Part shown: positions 13,601 to 27,399 of the stretch, one piece after another
How positions within the stretch are numbered: position 1 is the first letter of the stretch
Layout: the number at the start of each line of letters is the position of its first letter
DNA from: Glandiceps talaboti
Taxonomy: Eukaryota > Hemichordata > Enteropneusta > Spengelidae
Direction of reading: 5' to 3'
Length of the DNA stretch: 64,000 bases
Assembly: GCF_964340395.1 (NCBI RefSeq)
Contig: NC_135549.1
Coordinates: 17,279,842-17,343,841, forward strand
Notes under the pieces: model-generated
Seen by the model: only the letters and a program-made list of their open reading frames with translations
The model's database searches: none
What the model was told of the DNA's origin: nothing
Program-made: the position numbers and the translations under genes

Positions 13601-14887
13601 ATACACATGTGTGTATATACACTCACGCCACAGCTTCAAAGTGTACACTACCAATATCAAAAAAAAATACAGAAGTCAGAACAACTTCAGCCCATTTCCA
13701 TAGCAACCATGCAAATACACATTGTCTCCACAATGTGATAAGGTAATGATTTATCAACAAATTAATTGTGTTTTGTACACAAATGAGATGTCATTTTAGT
13801 TTGTTACTATTTTGGTTTGTCAACAGACTCACCACTGTTGGTAGACTATCTCCTAGCTACCGTAGCTATTAACCTAGCAACCATTCCTTACCTATTCATT
13901 ACAATAAAGTATCTATTGAAAAATAATATGTATCTAGGAAGTACAGCTATGTTAATTTCGTAAACCTTTCATAATATGCACACAGTAAGATCATTCTTCT
14001 CATTATGTACTTTTCAAAAGTATGTTTGGTATGAAATGTCAACTCTGTGTACATTTCAGTGCTGATTTCATATTTGTGAGACATACAAATTACAACTCAA
14101 GCTACAATTGAAAAATCTGATGGCCAGTTTCCTTGTTCATCTACTTCAGCTTAAAATATTCATGATGGTCAAAGTCATTGTTGCATTACAACTACAGAAG
14201 ATCCGATTGTTGTTGTTGCTTTGTTATAACACCATTACCACATATACAGCAAGAAATGTACAAACTGTTGTTAACACCCACACCTTAATAATACACCTAG
14301 CAATGTCTTGGTTAAAAGTGAAATGAATACCAATGTCTCTATTCTATAGTAAACTCTCTCTTTCAGACTACAATAGCACAGTATGTGACCATAGTGTTGT
14401 TGTAAAAAATTAGGCCAAAGCTCAGAGTACACTTGCAAAAGTTGTACAATAGCCAAACTGATCCCTTAAAAAGAGGGGAAGGGTCTAAAGTGCTATTTTT
14501 ATTTTGTGGTGAGATATCAAACTGAAGCCCCAAATCAGTTTATTGTAATACCTTATTTCTCCATGTCTCACTTCTGTATGTCAGTCTACAAGTTATTTAT
14601 GTATGTCAGATCAGTGAATGAATTTACAGCTTCATTTTCCCCTGCTTTTTTTCTTTTCCCTTTTAAGAAATAAATGTGAAGAAAATGTCATATGTAAAAT
14701 AAAATGGACCGTTAATGTCAAATTATAAGAGACATAAATTGCGGTATAACAGCTACAAACACACACCTGCAAACCACAGTTGTAAAGAAAATCAATATAG
14801 TGGAATAAAACAACATTAAACTATGAAAGAAATTCATTGATTTAAAGAGATCATCAGCTGTGCATATCCTCACACACATACATACAC

Positions 14888-14928
<41 letters not shown>

Positions 14929-14970
14929 CATACATACATACATACATACATACATACATACATACATACA

Positions 14971-15004
<34 letters not shown>

Positions 15005-15015
15005 CACACACACAT

Positions 15016-15048
<33 letters not shown>

Positions 15049-15161
15049 TACATACATACATACATACATACATACATACATACATACATACATACATACA
15101 TACATACACACACACATACATACATACATACATACATACATACATACATACATACATACAT

Positions 15162-15192
<31 letters not shown>

Positions 15193-15205
15193 TACATACA
15201 TACAT

Positions 15206-15273
<68 letters not shown>

Positions 15274-18200
15274 TTGCAAACCACAGTTGCATATACAAAA
15301 ATGTATATATATGTACTCCGGGCAATTTCGCGCGCAAGAGTCAGGCTAGATTGTTATGTCTCACCTTACTTCCAGTGATTTTTCCACGCTAATAATGTCT
15401 TATCACCCTTTTACCTATTCTGCAGATGTATTTCAGTGAAAGTGACTACGCAGAGTTAAAGATGAGAGATCTCAAACAGAGAATTGCAAATAAAGGTTTA
15501 CCAGTCAAGTTTTTCAAGACACCTCAAGAACTTGGTCAGCATGTCTTACAAGATTGGACTGATATTATTGATACTATGTATCCAGAAATTGGCGACATTG
15601 TTGCTGGAATGGGTAAATACACAAAAAATATCAGATTGATTAGTGCGTGTTGGTAAAATTGATTCAACTTGAAAATCTCATTTGATTCAAAATTCATTCG
15701 GTTGGTTCTCCTGTCCCTGCATGCACCATAATGGTTTCAAAACCACCTCAAGATAACACATAAAGAAGGAATAAATGTTAAATATTGTCATGACCATTGA
15801 AATATATTTTTTCCTATATTTGTATATTGCCAATTAGAGTCAATTTTTCTGAAAGCAGCTTATAAATTGGATATTAATACATTCTGTTTGCCATTTTTAT
15901 ATAAAAAATGAGAATAATATCATTTGAAATTTGTTACTTAAAAGCCAAATAAAGAGATCCAGCTCATGTTTCCATAATATCCATGTGTATATATAGAATT
16001 ATCAATCTGGTGTGGTTATCTTAGTTTCTTTATACATAATTTGACTGTACACAGGGATAGAAGGAACTGTACACATTTTAACTGAATCTAAATGATGGAT
16101 GAAAGAACATAAAAATCATGATTATTGATTACCGTCATAAAATCTACACAATCATAAACTTCATACATAAATCATTCCTACAGTATATATATTTATATAC
16201 AATATTTAATCCTGTTTTGCTTAACTTGCAATTATTTGAGTGTACAAAAAATACCGCCCCCCCCCCACACCCGAGGATTATAAAAGCCATAACACAATTA
16301 TCTGAATCTTCTTTGTACCCTCCCCCCCCCAATAAATGATTCATTATCCTCCAGTTCAAAATCCTCTAAATATATATGCATACATGTATTAACAAACTAC
16401 TACTGGCCAACACATTTTATTTATTATTTTTGTGTGGTCGTGTAATCTACAGGAGGTGAACAGTTCCAAGAATGGATGGCGCACGAAGCCTTCGCAGAAA
16501 CCAGACGACGGGTGTTTGTAACAACTCCAGAAATTCAATCTTTGTACAGTAAACTAGATGACTTCGCTAGGTCAGCTCTTGAGTATCCTTCAACTCAGTC
16601 TGTAGGGAGGTCGGCTCACCAGAACTCATCAACTCAGTCGGTCAGCAATGGTGGAAGTACAATGCACAATCAGCTAAGACAACTCAAGTAAGGCCTCGTT
16701 TTTGTCATGAATAAATTACTCTTTCTTCACATGTTACATGTAAAATTAATAAGGTTTAATATTTTACTGTAAAGCACTTCATAAATAGTGAATTATTGCT
16801 GTTTGCAGTAAATAATAAATACAACTTAAATTTTGTTTCTTGAATCCCTGCCGGTAATAAGTTGAATAAGACATAATATTTTTGTAACTTTTAATTATTA
16901 CTATTACCTTTTACTTTTAAAATTAGTGTTTTACACGGTCGTGTGTCTTCAAAGTCAGTAATTGACTCATCAAAGTTTTCATTAATATCATACTGTGTAT
17001 GAACGTAATTATGATAAAATTGTTCACATCAGTGATGGACACAACTCTATGATACCATGTGCAAGTAACAGCTGTTGTGAGGATTGATGCATCAGCTTGT
17101 TGCCATAGCAACTCAAAACAGTCTTTAGCTACATCATTTTACAAGGTGATAATTGTGTTATTAAGAGTTGTGTCATCTGTTTTAGGCTAAGAAGTGATAA
17201 GTGGATGAATTATTTCCCCTTAATTTATTTCCCTTTTAGAGAGATTTTTCTATGGCCGTCATTGAAAGCTTTTTTTAGCTTGTAGAGAGACACATGTTGT
17301 TCTTTGGTATGTGTAACCGTAGACTATGGTGTAACTAAAGCAGCCTTCTTGAGTTATGTGAGTTGTCATCAGACAATGCATGCCATGTTATGAACACTTA
17401 CAAGGCAATGTAAAGCCTGTTTTTTTTAGGAATCGGTTTGCATCAAGTGATCTTGTGTGCCTACTCACTGAGAGTGAGAGTATAACAAATCATAAATTTG
17501 AAACTATAACTCCAGACACATATTTTCCCATGACAACTTTTGTACATACATATATACATGCATGTTTCTATAGCAATAAATCATATTGTAAGCAATTGAA
17601 TTGAACAGTAAGTCAAATGTGTATTTGTCCATGTAATAACATGTCTCTGTAATACCATGGTAATTCCACGTTCAAAATAAATGTATAGTTGACAGTGTTG
17701 TATCAGGTGTTCACTGCTTGGGTTGATAATTTTGTTGTAAATGCATACTATTTCCAAAACCAAGCACACACAATATAGGAAATATTCAGAACTGTAAAAA
17801 TTATTGGTAAAAAAAAACGATGCCAAAGTGGCGATAGAAATAGCTGTTGTTTAGTTTTTGTTATCGAGTACAAATAATGAATACAATTTAAAACTGATAA
17901 CAAAAGAGGAACAACTTCTTGAAGATTTATGTGTTTTCTAGGGCATTTTCTCCATTGTTGTGACGTTCCTAGTCAAGAGTGATTTAGTGTACTAGTTCAC
18001 AAAGCTATTATAGATCAGATCACATGACACAATAGACATCTTCTGTTGTGACTTGACAAAGACATACTTATTTCAGCTTCACAAACTTTCAGTTCTTTTT
18101 GTACCGTTTGATTGTACTGTAAAACAATGTATTGGCCGTTTAACTGTGTGAAAAATACTTGGAAAAGACCTAGTCAGTTTAGAGTTATTGCACTTCGACA

Positions 18201-21200
18201 ATGGTGTGCTGTGATATTTATAGGCTTGAAAGAATTGGAGGTGTGATGTCCTAGTATAATGTGCTGACCTAGTATTGTTTTTGTACTATTTTGATAGAAA
18301 CAAAAACTAATAAATCACAATACTGTCATGAAATATTTGGGTTTTTTGCTAACTTTTGGTGACAATGATTGCAGAAGAAAGTATTTAAGAGTACCATTGT
18401 CACTTGTCAGATTACTAGCAAAATATTTTCGTTATCATTATAACATTTACTTTATTTTCTTGACATTAAAAGTTTAGAAATTGTTCCCTTTTAAACAGTC
18501 AGTGATATGTGTAATTTATAGAAAATAATGCAAGATGAAAGTGTTAGGGTTACTCGGTCAGAAAAGCACTAAAATAAATCAATTTGAATTTGACAGAAGT
18601 GCCCTTGTACACATGTACATTGATGTATAGCTGAAAACACAGTGATATACAGCGGGGTACAAACACATGAAGATGAATTACACCAAGAATTCTGCCAGAC
18701 AACTATCCGTTTAAAACCAAAACAGCCACACTCTTCATCATAAAAAAGACGTTATTCTTCCCAACTGACACTTCTCAAATTTTAAACTGAACAATTTCCA
18801 AGGTCTAGCTTGTGTAAGATTAAAGCACAAACACTGCAATATTGGCACAAATCCAAGAAGTGTGTACGGTGCTCTTCACATAACAATACAAGTCATTCCG
18901 TTGTCTCTCTGCAATGATGACATTTTGGTGACCCACCAATCTTACTGTACCTGTCACACATCAAATCTCTATTAAACACCATTGATGGATGAATCTTGGC
19001 ACATTTACATCATGATGTAAGAATAAGAACTTATGAGAGCTTTTAGAAGGCATTCAAAGTATGTCAGTCTAGACTGCTTTATGTCGATACCTAGGATTGA
19101 CATAGATCACCAAAGGGCAGACAAGCGTTTGTCTGGATGAACAAATTTTTCAATAGATCTCTTCTATAACAGATTTCAATAAATCGTTGGACTTTTAAGT
19201 GTTTGTGCTGAAGTATTTGATTTTCCATGCCTATTGTATCATCACAATTTTCTGTTTACATCCTCGTAAAAAGACTCAATTGGTCAACAAATTGGTGACA
19301 CCCCCTTAATTTGCTTGCAAGTCTGTTCTATAATACAACTTTGTACAGAGATAATGTTTAACTCATACTTATACTAACAAACAAATCTTTATTGCATGCC
19401 AAATCATTTTGGAAATTATTGTGTATTTCATAATCAGACAAATTCTTTGTTTTTGAAAGAATGGATCCGACAAAAAAGTGTATTTTTGAATGAATCACAG
19501 GAAGAGTCAAAATACCAGGATACCTTTCATAATCCAATGTAAGCTGTACATTTCATGAACAAACCAGACTACAATACTTTACTTTGTATTTTACAGGGAA
19601 TCATGTCAGAAGTCTGTGTTTGTGTTGACTGGCGAGAGAGGGTCTGGAAAGAGTAGTGTTGTATCGAACTGGTTGAAAGAATTCCAGGACACTACAACTG
19701 ACATCAAAGTAATGAGTCATTATGTTGGATCCAGTGCAATAAGTACAGATATCACTAGTTTCTTGAGACGTGTCACTTACGAATTACGAGATGAATACAT
19801 TGGTAAGTCACAAAGTATGCTTTTGTCCTTCCGAGTCACTAAATATACATTAAAGTTTTGTTCCACCTTAGACCTATGGTCCCACCAAGTCACAAAATAT
19901 ACAAGAATCTTTTGTCCCACTAGTCACAAAAATATGCAATGTAAAGTTTTGTCCAGTCCAAATTTAACGTCATAATTGTGCCTTCAAAGTAAACAGTCTG
20001 GTTGTTGTGATCCTTGTAAATATGTGGACCGTTTATTTGTCAAGATCAAATGTAAACAGTCTTTTGTGATTTGTGTGCAATGAAAAACAGTTATTTTGGT
20101 CCAGTGCAAACAGTCTGACCCAACCTCGTTGTCTGAGATCCAATGCAACCTTTGTGGTTATGTTGACAATGCAAAGTCAAGTTATTTTGAGCCAATTCTA
20201 TTTGTGTTCCATAGGTGAAGCCAAAGACACTGCATCAAGTAGCAGTACACGTGGTGTATCTGACTTTCATCATGTCAGTGAAGCATTCTCTGCTGCCATT
20301 GGCCTGGGACCATGTATATTACTTATAGATGGTGCAGATGAGCTGAGTACAACATATGGGATGGGTGCACAACAGGTATTATATTCAGTTTCTTCCTGCT
20401 GGAAAATGATTTTCTTGTGTCATCAAAACCAGTATTGACAGTAAGAATAAGTGATATTATCTTATATGCAGCAAGTTTTTTTTTTCAACAAATATCAATT
20501 ACTTCAATATTATCATGTACATCATGTAATGCAAGTCCTGATATTCTTTCTCTCAAAATATCTACTAGCATTTGAACCAAACTGAAAACAACATTGAAGC
20601 TGAATGTTCATGATCTCTGGGTTCATAGTTACAAAACTAAAAGTTCTACTCACAGAGTCAAACATTTCTTGGAAGTGAATATCAAATTTTCACCAACATC
20701 TCATCTGGTCCATCAGGGGTGTACTCCACCATGCTGGCATTGAGATACCAGCTGTTTCTCATAAACTCATTTCATGTCTGGGAAGAGACACAATAGCCCA
20801 TTGTATTTCACCCATGATGATGCTGGTGAGATGAGCAAAAATTTGGGACTCGCTTTCAAGACATTTTTTTTTCTTTGAGTAGAAATTTTCCTTAGTAATA
20901 ATTTTGATGGTATAATTTTCAGATCAAAGAAATGACATGGCTACCTACTGTCATTCCACACCAGTGTAAAATCATTGTTACGACAGTCAGATCAGATCTA
21001 ACTTACCACGGTTTATCGCAACGGTCTGACGTCATCATCCACTCTCTGCCATCCATCACAAACCCAGACATCAAACAAAGCATCGTAGAAGAACACCTAG
21101 CAGTCTATTTCAAAACACTAGACAAGGAACAAGTCAAGGACATCGTTCAATCAAAACTCAGTGAGAAACCTGTCTTTCTGTCTGTCTTGGCCAATGAACT

Positions 21201-24200
21201 GCGAGTTTTTGGTAGTCGTAGAAACCTGAATAAACAGCTACAGCTCTACTTGGAGGCATCCAATATACGAGATCTGTGGAGATTAATCATTGAGAGATGG
21301 ATTAAGGATTATGGTTGGACTACAGATCATGTGACATCATCCATTACAGCCAGTGTGACGGGTTCTACTAGAGGGTCAACTGTATCACATGCACAGCCTA
21401 TTGGTAAGGGACCTCATACATGTATTCAGACAAAATCGTGCAACATGGGTGGAAAGTTGTTAATCTTCTCTTAGTCACCTGCTTATAATTTATTCCTGGT
21501 ATTCCTGTACATTTCATTAGTATATGAGAACAAAAACTGCTTTAATTTTTGTCTAGTTTCACACATCAGGCTTTCTCAAGAAGGTTGATTCAGATTTCAG
21601 ATATCTTGTGTGTATGTATACACTGACTTCGAATAATGTATTACCAAGATAATTTACGTGTGTAATCATGACACAATAAATGTCCTCTCTGAAATCGATC
21701 AATAGTTTTTCGTCGATTCAGTCATGACACAAAACAACACAACAATAACCTCATTTACATGACTTGAGATATTCCAAGTTCCTACACAAGGTATGGATCA
21801 GAAAACTCTGTTGTCAATCATGTAAATGTGAACAGATCCTGAAATCCTGAAACTGACTTAGGACATCTACAGACTGTATCCCGAAACCCTCCTGAGTATG
21901 TTAAGTGTATGAACAAGTGTGATACATAGCATATTGCCCTTTGTAAATGCCAAATTATCCTACCTCACGTGAAATATACATGGACCTGATGTATTAAAGA
22001 TGTGTACGTGAAACTGAAGTTTATAAAAACAAAGTACAAATAAAATAGACATTTTGCCTTCAAAGCACATTTATATGCTAAACTTTTCTCTGCATTCTTT
22101 GTAGCATCTCATATTATACCGGTATTTTCTTGCATAACCACTGAATATAATATTGTCTATTTTTTGGCGACATTTATTCTGAACTTCATCTTTTCCTTCA
22201 TTTTGTTTACCAGCTTTGATTGGTTGGGTGGCAGATGCACTTAGACTGATTGCTGTGTCTAGACAAGGTCTGACAGAGAGTGAATTACTGGAGCTGCTTG
22301 AGATGATTGGCTACAGTGGAACTGCCCAGGTGTCCTCCATAGACTGGGCAATGTTTAGAACCGCTACATTGGATGCGCTGATCGAGAGACCAGGTGGTCT
22401 TTTAACTTTCTTCCATCAGCATCTAAGGGAGGCTGTAGAACACACATTACTTGGTAAGCTAGTGTTTTATAGCCCTCTAAGTTCGATTTAAAAAAAAACT
22501 CCTCTTGGCTTGTAATGTTCTGTTCAGGCCTTTAGAAGTGTATGGTTTCACTCTATATTAAAACAGAAAATACAAAATATGTTATTTTTAGATGCAAATT
22601 CCATGATATGCTAAGATTATTTCCTGGGGTGAGCACTGGAAATGTATTTTGATCCATGTTGAATTACACCTACATATCTCTACTATTCTCTGTCTTTGTT
22701 TTTTACCGCTATTGTAAATAAAGCTCTTTAAATTTCCCATATTTTGTAAATAGCGATAATATTTCATAATATGGAATGGGTCAAATAAAATCAGTAATTT
22801 GTAAAGTTAGGTAAAAAGTAGTTACCGTATTTACTAAAGTCTGAAAATGAAATGTAAGAATAAAAAAATACATTTCATAAAATTAAACAATATTTTTTCA
22901 TGAAAGAGGTGACACAGCAGCCAACTCTGGCCAAAACTGTTAGGTCATGTCAGTTTTCTCATAACATATGACTCCTACGTCCCTTGAAGCTATGAAGTTT
23001 ACAAAGAGTCTACAAAAATTTGTATCAACCCAAGTTCATCTTTTTAGTATATATTTGTATTCTTGCAGGTATTGTAGGCAATATGAGCAGACCAACGTCC
23101 AATCCTAATCTACCACAGCAATGGGAAAGAACTAAACAACAATATCATAACTATGTCGGCCGATACTTTATGCAACAAGAACATAGTCCCAGGAGAACAG
23201 AGGAATTACCATGGCAACTACAACTAGGTGGAGAATTTGCAGCACTCAGTAAGGTGCTGACTGAATGCAGGTAATTTGTCAGTTTTTGATAACAAATCAA
23301 TGGCGATCATACTGTGTTTATCTTGACTGTATAATTAGTCATAACCACCCGACACCAAACATTTTACCCCAGCTTTGCAAATTAGGGTAGAATGCAACTC
23401 AGAAATACAAGTCTTAAAGTTTAGCAGTTACTTTGCTCAAGAGAACTCCATCTCATTGTCAGTTAAAGTCAAGAAAAAAATCAGGGTGACCATGCAAAAT
23501 TTTTAAACCCAGTCAAAAATTAACCCATTGCCAGTTTCAAAATGGCTGCCAAATAATGTGTTAAATGGGGAAAATAAAAGATGGCTAATTTCTTTGAAAA
23601 TAAGATAGTGAACTCTAAAAGTTCTTTTGTTATTTTAAAATGACTTCTAGGAATGAGCCTCCATTTTGGAAAGTTTGAAGAGATTTGAATAACTTTAATT
23701 TTCAGAGAAATTTGTCTGTGAGGCACAATATATAAACGTTACATACAAGTCTGTTTATGACACTGGCATTGAGACTATCTGGGTATACCAGTTTATTTAC
23801 ATTTGAAATAATAGTTTTAGTTTGATAATAATCTAATCTTTATTTATTTACACTGGATAAACACTTATCTCTCAAGAAGTCCAGTGAGGGCCATCCCTCA
23901 TGGGTTCATTCAGTAGCGTCAAACTGAACGACACTCTTCTTACTGACAGCGTAGTAAATTTAATCGAACCCTGGATGCATTTGAACCACGACCGCAGTGG
24001 TACTAGGCAAGTGGTTTAACCACTCAGCCACCAATAACCCTTTGTTTGTATCTTTCTTAGTTTGTTGATAGTTCATCTTCCATTGTTGTAATTGTTTTCA
24101 TCCAATAATTTATGTCAGTTGACAGTTTTCATGATTGGACATAAATATTGAGTTGTCTCTTTTATCTCAAACAGAATATTTACATCGCTATGTGCAGAAG

Positions 24201-25116
24201 AACATAGTAGACTAGATCTACAGTATTACTGGAAGACGTTGCAAGAAATGGGCTTTGAACCAGCTGTCCTGTATAAAGAAATGATAGAGAGGGCTGGGGA
24301 AGAGAAATCAGAAGAAGCTGTGTTTGGTGAGGAGGGAGAAACATTAGTTAAAATACAGGTAAATAATGTCATTTTTTTTATAGAGATGGGAGATGTGAAA
24401 ATATGATATGTTAGCTTTTAAAGGCCAATGTTTCAATCCCAGGCTCTGCCAGACAACTATTTTTACACCTAAATTCTAACTTAATCCTAATCCGAACTGG
24501 GCCTTCAAAGAATAATGTCATCAAATTGTTGTTCTGAGGAGTTCACGCCAACTTTTCATGGATTTATGAATATTGTAAATCTGGAAGTTTGCTTATCGTT
24601 GGAAACTAAAATCACAAAAATTACAGTAGTGACTAAAATGCCATCTTACAGATGAACACAGTGTACCAGTCTGGTTATTAGTGATAATTAGTCTTTGAGA
24701 ACTAGCTGAAGATTGTAAAATCAAAAATATCTAGGTTTATAATAATTCATACTTTCCATGTTTGTCATCAATGTTAGGGGTTTGCAGAAATGTTTTAGTG
24801 AAATCTACATATTATTGCTAAAGTACATTCTATCTCTTCTGCAGCTTCCGTCAGATGATGCCAGTAACCATGGTGACACAGCTATACAAAGTAAAGGTAT
24901 GTTCTCTTTTTATCTTAGTTTCGTGAGAAGCTGTGTTTCCATTAGAAGTTATACAAGTACTTATTGATTGACAAATACAATTACCAATTAATTTGATAAA
25001 TAAACACAATTATCCTCATCTTCACTGATCATACAACATTGCATAAGTCAGGTGCTGACACAAATCATCCATGAACATAACTATTTTGATTTTTATGTGG
25101 TCTTTGTTTATGTATG

Positions 25117-25184
<68 letters not shown>

Positions 25185-25312
25185 CGTGCGCGCGTGTGTG
25201 TGTGTGTGCATGTGTCTGTATGTATGTATGTATGTGTGTGTATGTATGTGTGTGTATGTGTGTGTGTCCATGTATGTGTGTGTATGTGTGTGTGCATGTG
25301 TGTTTGTGTGTG

Positions 25313-25362
<50 letters not shown>

Positions 25363-27089
25363 CTCTTTTACTGACCTGTAAGATGGTTATCCTTTAAGGA
25401 CTATAAATGAATAATAATGCAAGATATATTTATTTGTAGATGAACTTGACATTGAAAAGCCAGATTTGACAACACAACTGTCAGTTATTGAGGAGGTCAA
25501 TAGTGCTGAGAACACAAACACACCAGCAACACCAGCTGACAGTGAGAAGGGTGTTGGTGAAAGTGCCACACCCACGCCAGCTGAAAGTGACAAAGATATG
25601 GATGAAGAGATACAGGCTGTAACTGATGATATAGAACATATGAGTGTAGATAGTATGAATTGTGGTGCATTTAGTGATGTCGGTACTGATGACCAACAAC
25701 TAGATATCATTAAAGAGATTCAAGAAGACAGAGTCAAGTTTGAAGACCTCTATCTTACAAGTACTACACCTGGTAGTTTGATTGAAAGTCAACAAAGAGG
25801 TATGTTAGTTTCACAGTTTTACACATTGAAACAGACATCAGATATGTTTGTGTTGAGACTTTACACAGTGAAATAGAGAGATGCGAGTTCAAGATTAACA
25901 GGTTGAAACAAACAGAGAGATGTTAGTGCTAGGACTTCACACATTGAAATAGATATTGATGCTATTTCAAGGGCTTTATCTATTGTATTTCAAAAATAAC
26001 CCAGAGAAATGTTAGTTTCAAAACCTTTTGAATTAGGCAGTGATCGATTGTTTCCTGGGTTTACTTATTGAATTAGCTAAAAAGCTATGTTAGTTTCATT
26101 ACTTTACACTTTGAAATCAACTACAGTGGTATGGGGGGGGGGGGGTTTAGGGGTATATTAGTTTCACAACTTTATACATTCCTCAAAAAGTTTATCACAC
26201 ATTCCTGAAAAAGTTGATCTTCTTTAAAAAGGGCCACTGAAGTGCAAAAGTAGTCAAAATTCTATCCTCATTTACTGCAGATCTTAGTTCATTGAAATCA
26301 AATGTGATATATTGGTTTCAGAACTTTACTCATTGAAATCAACAAAAAAGGTATGTTAGTGAAAAATCAGTTAACAAAAAGCTAAAAGCGACAATCCAAT
26401 GCATGTTATATACACAAAACATATACTTTTGCATGACTGTCAATAACTCTGTGATTTCCTTCACCAGATGAAGAACCTCTCAGTAAAGATGAGTTGGCTA
26501 CTTTGGCTCGTTATGCAGGACAGTTTTTATCAGAATTATCCCAGTTTGATGCTGCTGGAGAATTGTTATTTATGGCATATAACTACATCAAAGAGGTATG
26601 TACCTAAGTACAGTGGTAATGATAATGTGGAACGTGAAGGTAAATCTGTTCTCATTTTCTTTCACCACTTATATCATGTACTTTCTTTTCTGATGGATTA
26701 AGTTCAATTTAATGTCAGTATTAATCCTTTCTCTCCGGGCTGGGATGGGGATGGGGAGGGTGGGGTGGGGGGTATTTGTGTGCACACAAACAACTACAAG
26801 TTTAGCAAAACAGGATTAGAGAATTACGGTAACTGAATTGAATTTTCCACTGTGACAGAATTATGTGTGAATAAGATAATAATTCATGATTAATAACTAT
26901 GGAAAACTTACAAAGACATTTTAGATTAGATTTCAGATTAGAATACTTTATCAACCAAAACTACTGTAAAACTGAGCAGGAATGTGTCTCAATTGGTGTT
27001 GTTAAACATCAAAAAACAACAAAGACAAAACATACATACATACATACATACATACATACATACATACATACATACATACATACATACAT

Positions 27090-27136
<47 letters not shown>

Positions 27137-27340
27137 TACATACATACATACATACATACATACATACAACAAAGACAAAACATACATACATACATACATA
27201 CATACATACATACATACATACATACATACATACATACATACAACAAAGACAAAACATACATACATACATACATACATACAACAAAGACAAAACATACATA
27301 CATACATACATACATACATACATACATACATACATACATG

Positions 27341-27399
<59 letters not shown>

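Larger units (their letters stand above)
11231..15425 (+). other. TTC41 intron after the DUF4062 exon
   Basis: A 4.2-kb intron. It holds a small hairpin (11550-11582), a poly(T)-poly(G) junction (about 12919-12953) and a compound CA/CATA microsatellite (14871-15271). No coding exon is needed: the flanking exons join in phase 0. Confidence 0.7.

Noticed and set aside
14718-15378. Long ORFs of repeating Tyr-Val-Cys-Met or His-Thr-Tyr-Ile on both strands
   Set aside because: They are translations of CATA/CA microsatellites; the same pattern recurs at 25052-25397, 26899-27437, 31432-31950 and 53066-53791.
20665-20850. Possible inverted-repeat element (AAATTTTCACCAACATCTCATC against GATGAGCAAAAATTT)
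   Set aside because: The arms match only after shifting blocks, and no target duplication was found.
24430-24480. tRNA box B-like TTTCAATCCCAGG
   Set aside because: No box A at the right distance and no tRNA fold; at best a short SINE fragment.
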